This document shows positions 7,831 through 15,351 of a DNA stretch of 64,000 bases, piece by piece (the first letter of the stretch is position 1; every line of letters begins with the position of its first letter). The position numbers and the translations under genes are program-made. The notes beneath the pieces were generated by a model, which did not search any database, was not told the origin of the DNA, and worked only from the letters and a program-made list of their open reading frames with translations. Source of the stretch: Micromonospora sediminimaris (GTDB lineage Bacteria; Actinomycetota; Actinomycetes; Mycobacteriales; Micromonosporaceae); assembly GCA_900112325.1 (NCBI GenBank), contig FOLJ01000011.1:184079-248078 (forward strand), given 5' to 3'.

Positions 7831-8462
7831 TCCTGCTCTGCGATCCGCGGGTCGCGGCGGTACCCGGCGTCGACGACGGTGAGCCGCTCGTCGACCTGCG
7901 CGATCTCCCCGAGCTGCGGCTGGATTCTCGGGCGGCCGATCCGGCCGGCGCGTACGCCCGGTTGCGTCAGCCGGTGGTGGACCGGTTGCTGACGGCGCAG
8001 CGCGCACTGCCCGACGGGTTGCGCCTGCTGATCGTCGAGGGGTACCGGCCCTACCAGGCACAGCTTGACATCTTCACCGGCTACCAGGAGGAACTGCGGC
8101 GGGCCCACCCGGACTGGTCGCCGGAGCGGCTGTACCGGGAGACCACCAAGTTCGTCTCCCCGGTGGAGGTGGCGCCGCACAGCACAGGAGGCGCGGTGGA
8201 CCTGACGTTGTGCACAGCGGACGGCGTCGAGCTGGACATGGGCACCGCTGTGGACGCCACCCCGGAGGCGAGCGACAACGCCTGCTTCACCGCCGCGTCG
8301 TCGATAGGCCCCGACGCTCGCCGGCACCGGCAGATCATGGTTGCCGCCCTGCGTGGGGCCGGCCTGGTGAACTACCCCACCGAGTGGTGGCACTGGTCGT
8401 ACGGAGATCGCTACTGGGCGTTGCTGACCGGTGCGCCACACACCCGTTACGGGCCGGTATGA
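7827..8462 (+). CDS. VanX-like D-alanyl-D-alanine dipeptidase (M15D)
   Basis: 211-aa zinc D,D-dipeptidase of the VanX family. All expected active-site residues are present: R74 in EGYRPYQAQ, zinc ligands H118 and D125 in HSTGGAVDL, general base E186 and third ligand H189 in EWWHW. No signal peptide is visible, so it acts in the cytoplasm like VanX. It starts at an ATG overlapping the ligase stop (ATGA). In glycopeptide resistance VanX removes D-Ala-D-Ala so that only the altered dipeptide reaches the cell wall. Coupling it to a ligase that also made D-Ala-D-Ala would be futile, which is the main contextual argument for altered ligase output. Confidence 0.92.
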   Translation: MILLCDPRVAAVPGVDDGEPLVDLRDLPELRLDSRAADPAGAYARLRQPVVDRLLTAQRALPDGLRLLIVEGYRPYQAQLDIFTGYQEELRRAHPDWSPERLYRETTKFVSPVEVAPHSTGGAVDLTLCTADGVELDMGTAVDATPEASDNACFTAASSIGPDARRHRQIMVAALRGAGLVNYPTEWWHWSYGDRYWALLTGAPHTRYGPV

Positions 8463-8582
8463 CCGATGCCTTCACCGGCTAACTCGAAGCATTGTTTCGA
8501 TAAGTGTCACGGCGATGAACTGGAAAGCGCTCCCACGCCGTACCAGCCCGCGAACACAAGGATGTGAGGACGGGAGAAACAG

Positions 8583-9260
8583 GTGAAGCTGCAGCGGAAG
8601 CACGTGCTGGCGGCGGGGGTGGCGGTGGTCGCCGCGGCGACGGTGGCGGTGGGCACCGGTCTGGGGTTCGCTGACAGCGCACCGAGCCGGCAGAGCGTCT
8701 GCGCGGGATCGATCACGTTCTCGGCCGAGGCGGGCGCACCGGCCGCCACCAGCAACCAGTTCCCGGTCGGTACCCGGCTGCGGGTGACGAACCTCGACAA
8801 CGACAAATCGGCGGAGGTGACCGTGGTCGGTCCGTCGGGCAGTTGCGTGCTGCTCAACGCCACCGCGATGGAACTCGTCCGTGAGCCCGGCAAGAACGTG
8901 ATCCGGAACAACGTGGTCGAGCGTATCGGTGCCGCCGCGCAGCCGGGCGCGGGACAGCCGGGCGTGATCGGTGACCGGCCGGGGTCGGCCTCACCGCCGG
9001 CGGCCCGCCCGGTCGCCGGATCGGCCTGCCAGGGCGCGATCACCTTCTTCGAGGAGGACGCAGGACCGGCCGCGACGAGTGACCGCTTCCCGGTCGGTAC
9101 CCGGCTGCGGGTGACCAACCTGGACAACAACAGGGCGACCACGGTCACCGTCACCGGCCCTTCCGGCAGCTGTGTGCTGCTGAACTCCGCCGCGATGGAG
9201 CAGGTCCGGGAGCCAGGCAAGAACCTGGTACGCAACAACATCGTCGAGGTGCTGGGCTGA
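8583..9260 (+). CDS. Secreted protein with two tandem RlpA/double-psi-beta-barrel-like repeats
   Basis: 225-aa exported protein. Residues 1-30 form a signal peptide ending near GFA-DSA. Two homologous repeats of about 80 residues follow (about 38-117 and 147-225), each holding FPVGTRLRVTNLDN, then VTV.GPSGSCVLLN, then REPGKN..RNN. A Pro/Gly/Ala linker joins them. FPVGTRLRVTNL resembles the strand of RlpA-like double-psi beta barrels, but the catalytic Asp pattern of RlpA or expansins is not evident, so a binding rather than lytic role is likely. Each repeat has two cysteines that could pair. A 120-bp gap separates it from the dipeptidase gene, so it probably has its own promoter. Confidence 0.7.
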   Translation: MKLQRKHVLAAGVAVVAAATVAVGTGLGFADSAPSRQSVCAGSITFSAEAGAPAATSNQFPVGTRLRVTNLDNDKSAEVTVVGPSGSCVLLNATAMELVREPGKNVIRNNVVERIGAAAQPGAGQPGVIGDRPGSASPPAARPVAGSACQGAITFFEEDAGPAATSDRFPVGTRLRVTNLDNNRATTVTVTGPSGSCVLLNSAAMEQVREPGKNLVRNNIVEVLG

Positions 9261-9336
9261 GCCGCAGGTCCACTGTCGCCAGACGTCGCGGCCGTCACGC
9301 ACGCCGCCCGGCGCGACGGCGCGACGATCGGCGGTG

Positions 9337-10536
9337 TCACCAACCGCCGTCGTCGCGTACCCGGGCCGGGGCGCGGCCGAGCAGCAGGGTGATGAGCGCG
9401 GCGTCGAAGTCGGCCCCGAGGAACCACTCACCGGCCTGGTCCAGCGCGAATATCCGACCCCGTTCGTCAGCTGCGATCATGCTGTGCCGGCTCTCGGTGC
9501 CGATCGGGATCAGCCGGGTGCCGATCACCGCCGCGAAGTCATGCAGCGATTCGGCGGATTGGGCGACCCCACGGGGGTGAATGTCGAAGCGGGAGATCCA
9601 CACCTGCTCACCGGGGCCGCGCCGCCGGCTGAACAGTCGGGGTAGGGCGTTGAGGGCAGCGTGCCCGTGCGCCCTGCCGCTGCTGACGACCGGGTGACCT
9701 GCCGAGGTCGCTGCGTCGGCGTCGGGCCGCCAACCGGCGGCGACCAGCGCCCGCGCCACCTCTGCAGGAAACCGGCCGGGTGCCGGGTCGGCAGCCGGTT
9801 GTGGAAGCCAGGGCTCGGTGTGGGCTCGTTCAGCAGGGGGCAGAACGCTGAACTCGACAAGCATGTTCAGACAGGAGTCGCAGGGTCGTTCGGCTGGCCC
9901 GCCGTGCGGATCGCCCGGCGCCCGGACCTGAAACACCTCGATGCGGGCGGACGTCAGCAGCTCCTTCGCGTCGCCCATGCTCATGGCGGTGATGCCTTCG
10001 GCAGTGCGGCGGTGGTCGTACTCGTGCAGGACGTCGGAGACCACGACGAACTCCGCGTGCCGGGAACCGCCGCGTACCAGGTGGCCGGCGGGCTGCCGGT
10101 CGAGGTACGCGCGGATCAGCGGGTGGTGGTTGAGTTCCACGTCACCCTTGGCGCCCTGGGCGGTGAAGATCCGCCCCTCGACGGTGAGACGTGCGGTGGT
10201 GGTCGGTGCGGGCAACCGGCGGATCTCGCGTAGCAGCTGACCGGCCGGATCCACGGTACGCGGGGCCGATGGGCGGGTGGCCCGGCTGCGACGGTAGAGC
10301 CGCGCCACCACGTCGGGCGAGACCCGCGGCCAGGTGCTCACCTCACCGGTCCGCTTGTCGACCACGGTCGTGGGCAGATCGCCGGCAAGTGGCCTGACCT
10401 GTGTGGCTGCCGTGGAGGTGATGACGTACCCGAGGTCGAACTCGACGACCGTCGGTCGGCACTCGTGCCCCAGGCGCAGCGAGTCGCGGCGGGCCCACAC
10501 CGCGGCGAGCTGTTCTGCCTGTTCGCGGTCGATCAC
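9337..10536 (-). CDS. Multidomain protein: Imm35-like, YwqJ-type deaminase, SUKH-like
   Basis: 399-aa cytoplasmic protein with three visible parts. Residues 1-80 resemble the Imm35/YrhB domain (GYVITS ... VVDKRTGEV). Residues 100-230 look like a YwqJ-type nucleic-acid deaminase: HAE at 160-162 and PCDSC at 218-222 are the metal-binding motifs of the cytidine-deaminase fold. Residues 255-395 resemble a SUKH-3 immunity domain (FPAEVARALVAAGWR ... IPIG ... DERGRIFALD ... GEWFLG). A catalytic-type domain flanked by two immunity-type domains suggests a polymorphic-toxin immunity or anti-phage protein; the function is unproven. No signal peptide is seen. GTG start at 10536; single-gene unit. Confidence 0.72.
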   Translation of the reverse strand: MIDREQAEQLAAVWARRDSLRLGHECRPTVVEFDLGYVITSTAATQVRPLAGDLPTTVVDKRTGEVSTWPRVSPDVVARLYRRSRATRPSAPRTVDPAGQLLREIRRLPAPTTTARLTVEGRIFTAQGAKGDVELNHHPLIRAYLDRQPAGHLVRGGSRHAEFVVVSDVLHEYDHRRTAEGITAMSMGDAKELLTSARIEVFQVRAPGDPHGGPAERPCDSCLNMLVEFSVLPPAERAHTEPWLPQPAADPAPGRFPAEVARALVAAGWRPDADAATSAGHPVVSSGRAHGHAALNALPRLFSRRRGPGEQVWISRFDIHPRGVAQSAESLHDFAAVIGTRLIPIGTESRHSMIAADERGRIFALDQAGEWFLGADFDAALITLLLGRAPARVRDDGGW

Positions 10537-10681
10537 AACCGGTAACCTATCGGACTACGTCGCTGCGTGGCTTTGTGTGCGGTGGAGCCTACCCATCGTG
10601 AGGTGAGCGGTCGTTCTGCCGCGCCGAGCGGCCCGCGCGGCACCCGCTGCGGGCCTCGACGGGGGGCAATACGCTCGCGGA

Positions 10682-10948
10682 ATGGCAGCTCCGGAGAAGA
10701 AGGACGGTGACCGGCGGCTCTGGGCCTGGCCGGCGGGCATCCTGCTCGGCATGGTGATCGGGGTGGCGGCCCTGGATGGTGCTGCCGGCATCGGCGTCGG
10801 TGTGGCCCTCGGTGTGGCCTTTGCGCTGGCACTTGGCGCGACGGGTGGCGAGGACGGCGCGAGCGGCGCTGGCGGCGAGGGCGGCGCTGGCGGCGAGGGC
10901 GGCGCTGGCGGGTCCGGCTCCGGGGAGGGTCCGGACCGTCCGGCATGA
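10682..10948 (+). CDS. Small two-helix membrane protein with Gly-rich tail
   Basis: 88-aa protein of unknown function. A charged start (MAAPEKKDGDRR) is followed by two hydrophobic segments (about 14-31 and 33-53) and a low-complexity Gly/Ala/Glu tail built on short GGEGGA-type repeats encoded by near-identical 18-bp units (about 10861-10915). It lies between a minus-strand deaminase/SUKH gene and a plus-strand membrane protein. Consistent GC-rich third positions support coding; the repeat tail may vary in length between strains. Confidence 0.6.
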   Translation: MAAPEKKDGDRRLWAWPAGILLGMVIGVAALDGAAGIGVGVALGVAFALALGATGGEDGASGAGGEGGAGGEGGAGGSGSGEGPDRPA

Positions 10949-11072
10949 CCGCCGAGCGGCCCGTCGCGACGTGGTGCGGCGCACATGCGGGGTGCTCGAT
11001 GGCCAGCCGAGGTCAGGCCCCGGTAGTAGCCTGACCGGCGTTCCCCCGTCGGGGGAGGAACGGTGGTTGATC

Positions 11073-12464
11073 ATGTCGGTACGTCGGCACACGGCGCGAC
11101 TCGCGACGGTCTGCGTGTTCCTGGGTGCCCTGGTGGCGCTCGGTGGCGCTCCCGCGCACGCCGACGAGGACCGGGTGCGGGTGCGTTCGGCAGGCAGCTT
11201 CACCGCGGGCCGTTCCGCCCAGGGTGTGACCGTCGAGGTGCGCAAGCGCACCGACGGATGCGTGCGGGTGCGCACCGCGCTGGGTCTGAGCCTGCCCGAC
11301 GTACGAGCCGACCAGGTGGCGGTGCAGGCCAACGTGGGAGGCCGTTGGGTGCCGGTCGGGATCTCCGGTGCGACGGGGCTGGTCACCACCGCGCCGGTCG
11401 CCCCGGCCCGGGACGAGCTCTGCAAGGGTAAGGGTCTGGCGATGCGGTACCGCGTCGCCTTCGCCGCGGATGCCCCCGGCGGCCGACTGGTGGTGACCGG
11501 TGAGGCGACCACGGCGCGCGGTGCCGTGCTGGGCCGGGCCGCCGCGTCGTCGCGGGTGGTTGGCGGGCGTGCCTCGGCGTCGCCCTCCCCGTCGCCCTCC
11601 CCGTCGCCGTCGCCCAGCGAGGAGGTGGCCGAGGAACCGACCGTCGAGGCCACGCCCACCGTGGCGCTTGCCGCCGAGACGACGGACGATCTCGCCCAGA
11701 CGGCCGGTGAATCCTCCGGCGGGTCGCCGGTGATGTACTTCGGTATCGCCATGGTCGCCGCTGGCGCACTGCTCATCGGGCTGCTGATCCACCGCTCCCG
11801 CAAGGACCGCAAGGATCGCGGACAACCGGCCGACGGGTTCGTGATTCCACCGTCGCGCAACCCGGGTGGCACCACGTACCGGTCCGGCGGCCAAGGCGCC
11901 GCGCCGGTCGCATCCGCCCCGGGCGCCCTGCCGGTCCCACCGGGCCCGAATGCCGCACCGGCATCGCCGCCCGGCCTGGGCAACGTGCCGCCGGCAACGC
12001 CCGGTCAGGCGTACGGGGCGAGTCGGCCCGGCACGCCCCGGGTCTACGGCGGCACGGCAGAGCCCAGGCCGACCGGCGGCACCGCAGCGCCCCGGCCGAC
12101 CGGCGGGGTGTACGGTGCCCGGCCGGCCGACCCGACCGAGGCGACTCGGCCGGGTGGACCGGTGGCGCCGACCGGCCCGGTCCCACCCGTCACGTCCGCC
12201 CGTGCAGCGGTGTCACCGGCGCGGATCGTACCGCCCACCTCCGCCCCGCCGGCACCGTCGACGCCCGGCCTGGCCGTACCGCCCCCGGGCCGGTCACCCG
12301 TACCGCCTCCGGGCCCGGCCGCGCCGACCTCGGGCCCGCCGGCCGCGCCGACCTCGGTGCCGCCGGTGGAGCCTGGTCAGGGCGGGGTGTCGGGGCGCCC
12401 GGACCGGTCGCCGGGTGCCGGGACGGGTGACGAGCCGGAGTACGGACGCGGGCTCGGCGGCTGA
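11073..12464 (+). CDS. Cell-surface protein with signal peptide, one membrane helix and Pro-rich tail
   Basis: 463-aa protein, not recognised. Signal peptide: residues 1-30 (cleavage near AHA-DED). The exported domain spans about 31-165. A Ser-Pro repeat follows (about 170-186), then a linker, a membrane helix (about 219-241, YFGIAMVAAGALLIGLLIH), a basic stop-transfer (RSRKDRKDR) and a long Pro/Gly/Ala-rich cytoplasmic tail of about 200 residues. The ATG at 11073 is preceded by GGGGGAGG, and an upstream reading-frame extension lacks that support. The layout fits a surface or cell-envelope protein whose disordered tail binds cytoplasmic partners (inference). It is immediately followed by the phosphomannomutase operon. 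Confidence 0.68.
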   Translation: MSVRRHTARLATVCVFLGALVALGGAPAHADEDRVRVRSAGSFTAGRSAQGVTVEVRKRTDGCVRVRTALGLSLPDVRADQVAVQANVGGRWVPVGISGATGLVTTAPVAPARDELCKGKGLAMRYRVAFAADAPGGRLVVTGEATTARGAVLGRAAASSRVVGGRASASPSPSPSPSPSPSEEVAEEPTVEATPTVALAAETTDDLAQTAGESSGGSPVMYFGIAMVAAGALLIGLLIHRSRKDRKDRGQPADGFVIPPSRNPGGTTYRSGGQGAAPVASAPGALPVPPGPNAAPASPPGLGNVPPATPGQAYGASRPGTPRVYGGTAEPRPTGGTAAPRPTGGVYGARPADPTEATRPGGPVAPTGPVPPVTSARAAVSPARIVPPTSAPPAPSTPGLAVPPPGRSPVPPPGPAAPTSGPPAAPTSVPPVEPGQGGVSGRPDRSPGAGTGDEPEYGRGLGG

Positions 12465-12533
12465 GCCGGGGCGGGTGCCGCCGCTCCGATACGCTCAGGT
12501 TCGTTGACGTCCCGCAGGCGAGGAGTGGAACCG

Positions 12534-13913
12534 GTGTCTGATCTGTCCCGGATCGTGAAGGCGTACGACGTCCGTGGGACGGTGCCGGACCAGTGGGACG
12601 AGCGTGTCGCCGGTGCCCTCGGCGTCGCCTTCGCCCAGATGCTCGACGCCGCCGGTGAGCCGGGGCAGGCGGTGCTCATCGGGCACGACATGCGGGCCTC
12701 CGGGCCCGGGCTGGCCGCCGCCTTCGCCACCGGGGTACGCGCCGAGGGCCGCCCGGTCATCGAGATCGGGCTCGCCTCGACCGACATGGTCTACTACGCC
12801 TCCGGTTCGCTCGGACTGCCCGGCGCGATGTTCACCGCCAGCCACAATCCGGCGCAGTACAACGGCATCAAGCTCTGTCACGCCGGCGCCCGCCCGGTCG
12901 GGCAGGACAGCGGGTTGGCCGAGGTCCGCGACCGGGCGCAGGCCCTGCTCGACAAGGACGAGCCGATCGGTGAGCCGACCGCGCCGACGCAGCGGCGCGA
13001 CCTGCTGCCCGACTACGCGGCACACCTGCGCACGCTTGTGGACCTCTCCGGCATCCGGCCGCTGACCGTGGTGGTCGACGCCGGCAACGGGATGGGCGGG
13101 CACACGGTGCCGAGCGTGCTCGGCGACGCCGCTCTGGCGGCCCTGCCGTTGCGGATCGTGCCGCTGTACTTCGAACTGGACGGGACGTTCCCCAACCACG
13201 AGGCCAACCCGTTGGATCCGGCCAACCTGGTCGACCTGCAACGCGCGGTGGTGGCGCACGGCGCGGACATCGGCCTGGCGTTCGACGGAGACGCCGACCG
13301 CTGCTTCGTGGTGGACGAGCGCGGCGAGCCGGTCTCCCCGTCGGCTATCACGGCGTTGGTGGCCGCGCGGGAGTTGGCCAAGCACCCTGGCTCGACGGTG
13401 ATCCACAACCTGATCACCTCCAGCGCGGTGCCCGAGATCATTCGGGAGCACGGCGGTGAGCCGGTGGTGGCCCGGGTGGGTCACTCCTTCATCAAGGCCG
13501 AGATGGCGCGTACCAACGCGGTCTTCGGTGGGGAGCACTCGGCGCACTACTACTTCCGGGACTTCTGGTTCGCCGACACCGGCATGCTGGCGGCGATGCA
13601 CACCCTGGCGGCGCTCGGCGAGCAGCCGCTGCCGCTGTCCACGCTGGCCGCCGAGTACGAGCGGTACGTCGCCTCGGGTGAGATCAACTCCACGGTGGCG
13701 GACCAGGCGGCCAAGGTCACCGAGGTGCGTGCCGCGTACCCGGAGGCCGAAGCCGACGAGATGGACGGTCTCACCCTGCGCTTTGCCGATGGGGCGTGGT
13801 TCAACCTGCGCGCCTCGAACACCGAGCCGCTGCTGCGGCTCAATGTCGAGGCACCGACCGCCGAGCGGATGACCGCACTGCGCGACGAGGTGCTCGACCT
13901 GGTTCGCCGATAA
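12534..13913 (+). CDS. manB: Phosphomannomutase/phosphoglucomutase
   Basis: 459-aa alpha-D-phosphohexomutase, interconverting mannose-6-phosphate and mannose-1-phosphate for GDP-mannose (and possibly the glucose pair). The active-site phosphoserine loop is FTASHNPAQYNGIK, the magnesium loop is FDGDADRCF, the sugar-binding loop is FGGEHSAHYYFRD, and the phosphate-binding loop is RASNTEPLLR. Start is the GTG at 12534, where GGCGAGGAG gives a good ribosome site; a TTG 30 bp upstream is weaker. It opens the cluster with Trm112, SIS isomerase and manA genes, so mannose-phosphate flux is the shared theme. Confidence 0.92.
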   Translation: MSDLSRIVKAYDVRGTVPDQWDERVAGALGVAFAQMLDAAGEPGQAVLIGHDMRASGPGLAAAFATGVRAEGRPVIEIGLASTDMVYYASGSLGLPGAMFTASHNPAQYNGIKLCHAGARPVGQDSGLAEVRDRAQALLDKDEPIGEPTAPTQRRDLLPDYAAHLRTLVDLSGIRPLTVVVDAGNGMGGHTVPSVLGDAALAALPLRIVPLYFELDGTFPNHEANPLDPANLVDLQRAVVAHGADIGLAFDGDADRCFVVDERGEPVSPSAITALVAARELAKHPGSTVIHNLITSSAVPEIIREHGGEPVVARVGHSFIKAEMARTNAVFGGEHSAHYYFRDFWFADTGMLAAMHTLAALGEQPLPLSTLAAEYERYVASGEINSTVADQAAKVTEVRAAYPEAEADEMDGLTLRFADGAWFNLRASNTEPLLRLNVEAPTAERMTALRDEVLDLVRR

Positions 13914-13975
13914 GATCGCTCGCGCCGGTCGGCACCTCCGGCCGGTGAAGCCGCACACGTGGAAGGAGCCGCGCA

Positions 13976-14158
13976 GTGGCCCTCGACCCGCAGTTGCTGG
14001 AAATCCTTGCCTGCCCGGACACACACCATGCCCCGCTGACCTACGACGCGCAGGTCCAGACGCTGACGTGCACCGAGTGCGGCCGGATCTTCGAGGTCCG
14101 CGACGATGTGCCGGTGCTGCTGCTGGACGAGGCGCGCGGCCCTGCGGAGGGATCGTGA
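13976..14158 (+). CDS. Trm112 family small protein
   Basis: 60-aa protein of the Trm112/YcaR family. It has LLEILACPDTHHAPL, then TLTCTECGRIFEVRDDVPVLL; the CP and CxxC cysteines form the usual zinc-ribbon-like core. In actinobacteria this small gene sits between phosphomannomutase and the SIS isomerase, as here. Trm112 proteins activate methyltransferases in eukaryotes and archaea; the bacterial role is unclear. GTG start with GGAAGG upstream. Its stop overlaps the SIS gene start (GTGA), indicating translational coupling. Confidence 0.9.
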   Translation: MALDPQLLEILACPDTHHAPLTYDAQVQTLTCTECGRIFEVRDDVPVLLLDEARGPAEGS

Positions 14159-15351
14159 TCGACGGAACCGCCGGCGTCAGCGGGCACCGCAACGCCGACG
14201 AACGACTGCTCGACGACCCGCAGGCGCTCGCCGAGCGCGATCCGGGGGGCATGCTGCGGCACACCGCCTCGGCGGGGGCACAGGTACGCGAGTCGGCCGC
14301 CCTGGCCGCCGAGGCGAACCTCTCCGTACTCGCCGACGACGGACGTCCCCGGGCGGTGGTGATCGCCGGCATCGGCACCGCCGGACGGACCGGTGACGTG
14401 CTGGCCACGGTCGCCGGGCCGCGCTGCCCGGTGCCGGTAATCGCGCACCGCCTTGCCGGCGTGCCCGGCTGGGTCGGCGCGGCGGACGTGGTGATCGCGG
14501 TCAGCGCCTCCGGCCGCAGCCCGGAGGCGCTGGGTGCCGCCGAGGCCGCTCACCGGCGGGGTGCCCGGCTGGTCGCGGTGGGTCCGGCGGACTCGCAACT
14601 GCACTCGGTCGCCGAGCGGGCCCGCGCCCCGTTCATCCCGGTACCCCGGCGGGCACCGGCCCGGGCCAGCCTCTGGGGCCTCACCGTGCCGGTCCTGCTC
14701 GCCGCCCGGGCCCTGGGCCTGGTCAAGGTCAACGAGGCGGACCTGGCGGAGACGGCGGCCCGGCTGGACGCCGACGCGGACCGCAGTCGCCCCACCGCCG
14801 AATCCTTCGTCAATCCGGCGAAATCTCTCGCCCTCGGGCTGGCCGGGTCGATCCCGATCGTGTGGGGCTCGTCTCCGCTGGCGGCGGTCGCCGCACGCCG
14901 CTTCGGCGACACCCTGTCGGCCAACGCCCGGTACCCGGTGGTCACCGGCGCGCTCGGCGAGGCGGGGCGCGGCCGGGTCGGCCTGCTCGATGGCGTTTTC
15001 GGGGGTCTGGCCGAGGGAGAGCGGGACATCTTCGCCGATCCGGACGAGTCGGACGGCGCGGGCACCCGACTGCGGTTGGTGCTGTTGCGCGACGGTGGCC
15101 TGAACGCCGAGGACGACGCCGACGAGCCCCTCGCCGTCGAGGAAAGGCGCGCGGACGCGGTGCAGACCCTCGCCGAGCGGCGGGGCGTACGGTGCGACGT
15201 GGTCACCGCCGAGGGCGGTTCGGCGCTGGAGCGGCTCGCCTCCCTGGTGGCGGTGCCGGACTTCGCGTCGATCTATTTGGCGTTGGCGCACGGCCTGGAC
15301 CCGATGGCGGTCCCGGCGATCACCGAGATGAAGGAACTGGCCAACCAGTGA
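14155..15351 (+). CDS. SIS-domain protein, bifunctional phosphoglucose/phosphomannose isomerase-like
   Basis: 398-aa protein with two SIS-type sugar-isomerase folds. The first is recognised by VVIAGIGTAGRTGDVLA and VIAVSASGRSPEAL, the second by IPIVWGSSPLAAVAARRFGD. The C-terminal segment resembles the bifunctional phosphoglucose/phosphomannose isomerase family (PGI/PMI). In that family fructose-6-P is interconverted with glucose-6-P or mannose-6-P. Catalytic residues were not checked individually, and in actinobacteria many of these are annotated only as SIS proteins. It overlaps both neighbours by 4 bp, inside the mannose-phosphate cluster. Confidence 0.82.
   Translation: MIDGTAGVSGHRNADERLLDDPQALAERDPGGMLRHTASAGAQVRESAALAAEANLSVLADDGRPRAVVIAGIGTAGRTGDVLATVAGPRCPVPVIAHRLAGVPGWVGAADVVIAVSASGRSPEALGAAEAAHRRGARLVAVGPADSQLHSVAERARAPFIPVPRRAPARASLWGLTVPVLLAARALGLVKVNEADLAETAARLDADADRSRPTAESFVNPAKSLALGLAGSIPIVWGSSPLAAVAARRFGDTLSANARYPVVTGALGEAGRGRVGLLDGVFGGLAEGERDIFADPDESDGAGTRLRLVLLRDGGLNAEDDADEPLAVEERRADAVQTLAERRGVRCDVVTAEGGSALERLASLVAVPDFASIYLALAHGLDPMAVPAITEMKELANQ

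Noticed and set aside
10845..10930. Tandem 18-bp GGCGGCGAGGGCGGCGCT units as a non-coding repeat
   Set aside because: They lie in frame in the 88-aa membrane protein and encode its Gly-rich tail; retained only as a note there.
11581..11620. Short tandem CCGTCGCCCTCC-type repeats as a CRISPR-like or regulatory array
   Set aside because: They code for the Ser-Pro repeat of the surface protein in frame.
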